A DNA stretch of 5,955 bases from a bacterium (GTDB lineage Bacteria > Zhuqueibacterota > Zhuqueibacteria > Thermofontimicrobiales > Thermofontimicrobiaceae), in NCBI GenBank assembly GCA_025453735.1, contig JALOPY010000309.1, positions 1 through 5,955 of the forward strand, given 5' to 3'. Positions 5,352-5,955 of the stretch are shown piece after piece. Position numbers and translations under genes: made by a program. The notes beneath the pieces are model-generated. The model made no database searches. It was not told where the DNA came from and worked only from the letters and a program-made list of their open reading frames with translations. Numbering within the stretch: position 1 is the stretch's first letter; each line of letters opens with the position of its first letter.

Positions 5352-5955
5352 ATGAAATCTTTTTTAAGTGTAGTGATCATTCTGCTTTTGAAAGTAGTTT
5401 GTCTGAACGCGACCGATTTCCCTGACATCAAAAGCTGGCAGCCCGAAGGCGAAACGTTAACATATAATCCTGAAAATCTATATGAATATATCAACGGCGC
5501 GGCAGATCAATTTTTAGATTACGGCTTTCAGATTTTGCAGAGCCGAGACCTTTCAAAAGGCGATTTAAAAATCACGATTGATATTTATGATATGGGCGAA
5601 TCGATCAATGCCTTTGGCATGTACAAAACAGAACGACCGAGAGATCAGGAAGGAGTGCCTGTAGCGACTGAGGGAATCGTTGCCCCGCCATACCAGGCGT
5701 TGCTTTTGAAAGATAGATATTATGTAAAAGTGAACGCTTTTGAGGGAGAACTTTCAGACTCAACCGGGCGATCCGTGCTCGAAGCCATTGCGAATGCTCT
5801 GCCGGGAAAGACTGGCTTCCCTGATGTTTTGCAATTGCTGCCCCAGCAGGGAATGATTCCTGGTTCCGAGGGCTATACCAAAATCAGTTACCTGGGCTTG
5901 AAAGAATTAACAAATTGCATCCACGCCAATTACAAAGATCAAAATGGCAATGAAT
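5352..5955 (+). CDS. secreted DUF6599-like protein (3' end outside window)
   Basis: The open frame runs from ATG 5352 to the window edge, giving 201 residues with no stop. The first 20 residues are a signal peptide (MKSFLSVVIILLLKVVCLNA). C17 is preceded by KVV, which is not a lipobox, so soluble export is likelier than a lipoprotein. The mature part contains SWQPEGETLTYNPENLYEYINGAADQFLDYGF (28-59) and then IDIYDMGESINAFGMYKTERP. This is the pattern I associate with DUF6599, whose function is unknown; the name is from memory. The later part (PYQALLLKDRYYVKVNAFEG; VLEAIANALPG) also fits that type of alpha/beta secreted protein. AGGG at 5340-5343 with an 8-nt spacer supports the start. No catalytic motif is evident. 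The preceding 271-bp gap suggests its own promoter. Confidence 0.8.
   Translation, partial: MKSFLSVVIILLLKVVCLNATDFPDIKSWQPEGETLTYNPENLYEYINGAADQFLDYGFQILQSRDLSKGDLKITIDIYDMGESINAFGMYKTERPRDQEGVPVATEGIVAPPYQALLLKDRYYVKVNAFEGELSDSTGRSVLEAIANALPGKTGFPDVLQLLPQQGMIPGSEGYTKISYLGLKELTNCIHANYKDQNGNE

Overview
The window looks like chromosomal DNA from an uncultured or poorly studied bacterium with moderate GC. The Shine-Dalgarno sites are clear, and the intergenic DNA is AT-rich and holds palindromic and short tandem repeats. The protein set is a DUF2207-type membrane protein, a Tat-exported aldo/keto reductase with ferredoxin-like clusters, and a DUF6599-like secreted protein. It is reminiscent of FCB-superphylum lineages such as candidate phylum KSB1, Calditrichota or Zixibacteria. 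That placement is an impression from protein style, not a demonstrated assignment. No rRNA, tRNA, CRISPR array, IS element or phage gene is visible.

Layout. Positions 1-158 are non-coding and hold a perfect 15-bp-arm palindrome. At 159-380 there is a small XRE/Cro-type helix-turn-helix regulator. A seven-unit heptanucleotide tandem repeat (402-450) separates it from a five-helix membrane protein (508-1002). The regulator and membrane protein are a plausible regulator/membrane-partner cassette. The cassette ends in a strong, bidirectional intrinsic terminator (1030-1070). A small unrecognised gene (1116-1388, minus strand) converges on that terminator. The gene-poor stretch from about 1389 to 1901 contains two large, related palindromes (1693-1726 and 1757-1789) and a flanking 12-bp direct repeat.

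From 1902 onward everything reads on the plus strand. A 608-residue DUF2207-family protein (1902-3728) is followed 52 bp later, with no visible terminator, by a Tat-signal aldo/keto reductase carrying a C-terminal double [4Fe-4S] module (3781-5080). The reductase reading frame is broken by one extra base at a GGGG run (4632-4635), so it appears as two overlapping ORFs. After about 270 bp of AT-rich intergenic DNA, a secreted DUF6599-like protein starts at 5352 and runs off the right edge.

The last three genes encode proteins predicted to be inserted in or exported across the cytoplasmic membrane. Nothing in the sequence ties them to a single pathway. I do not see convincing evidence of a new multi-gene system. 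The points most worth checking are the frameshifted exported reductase, the intergenic repeat families, the regulator/membrane pair and the unrecognised minus-strand gene.
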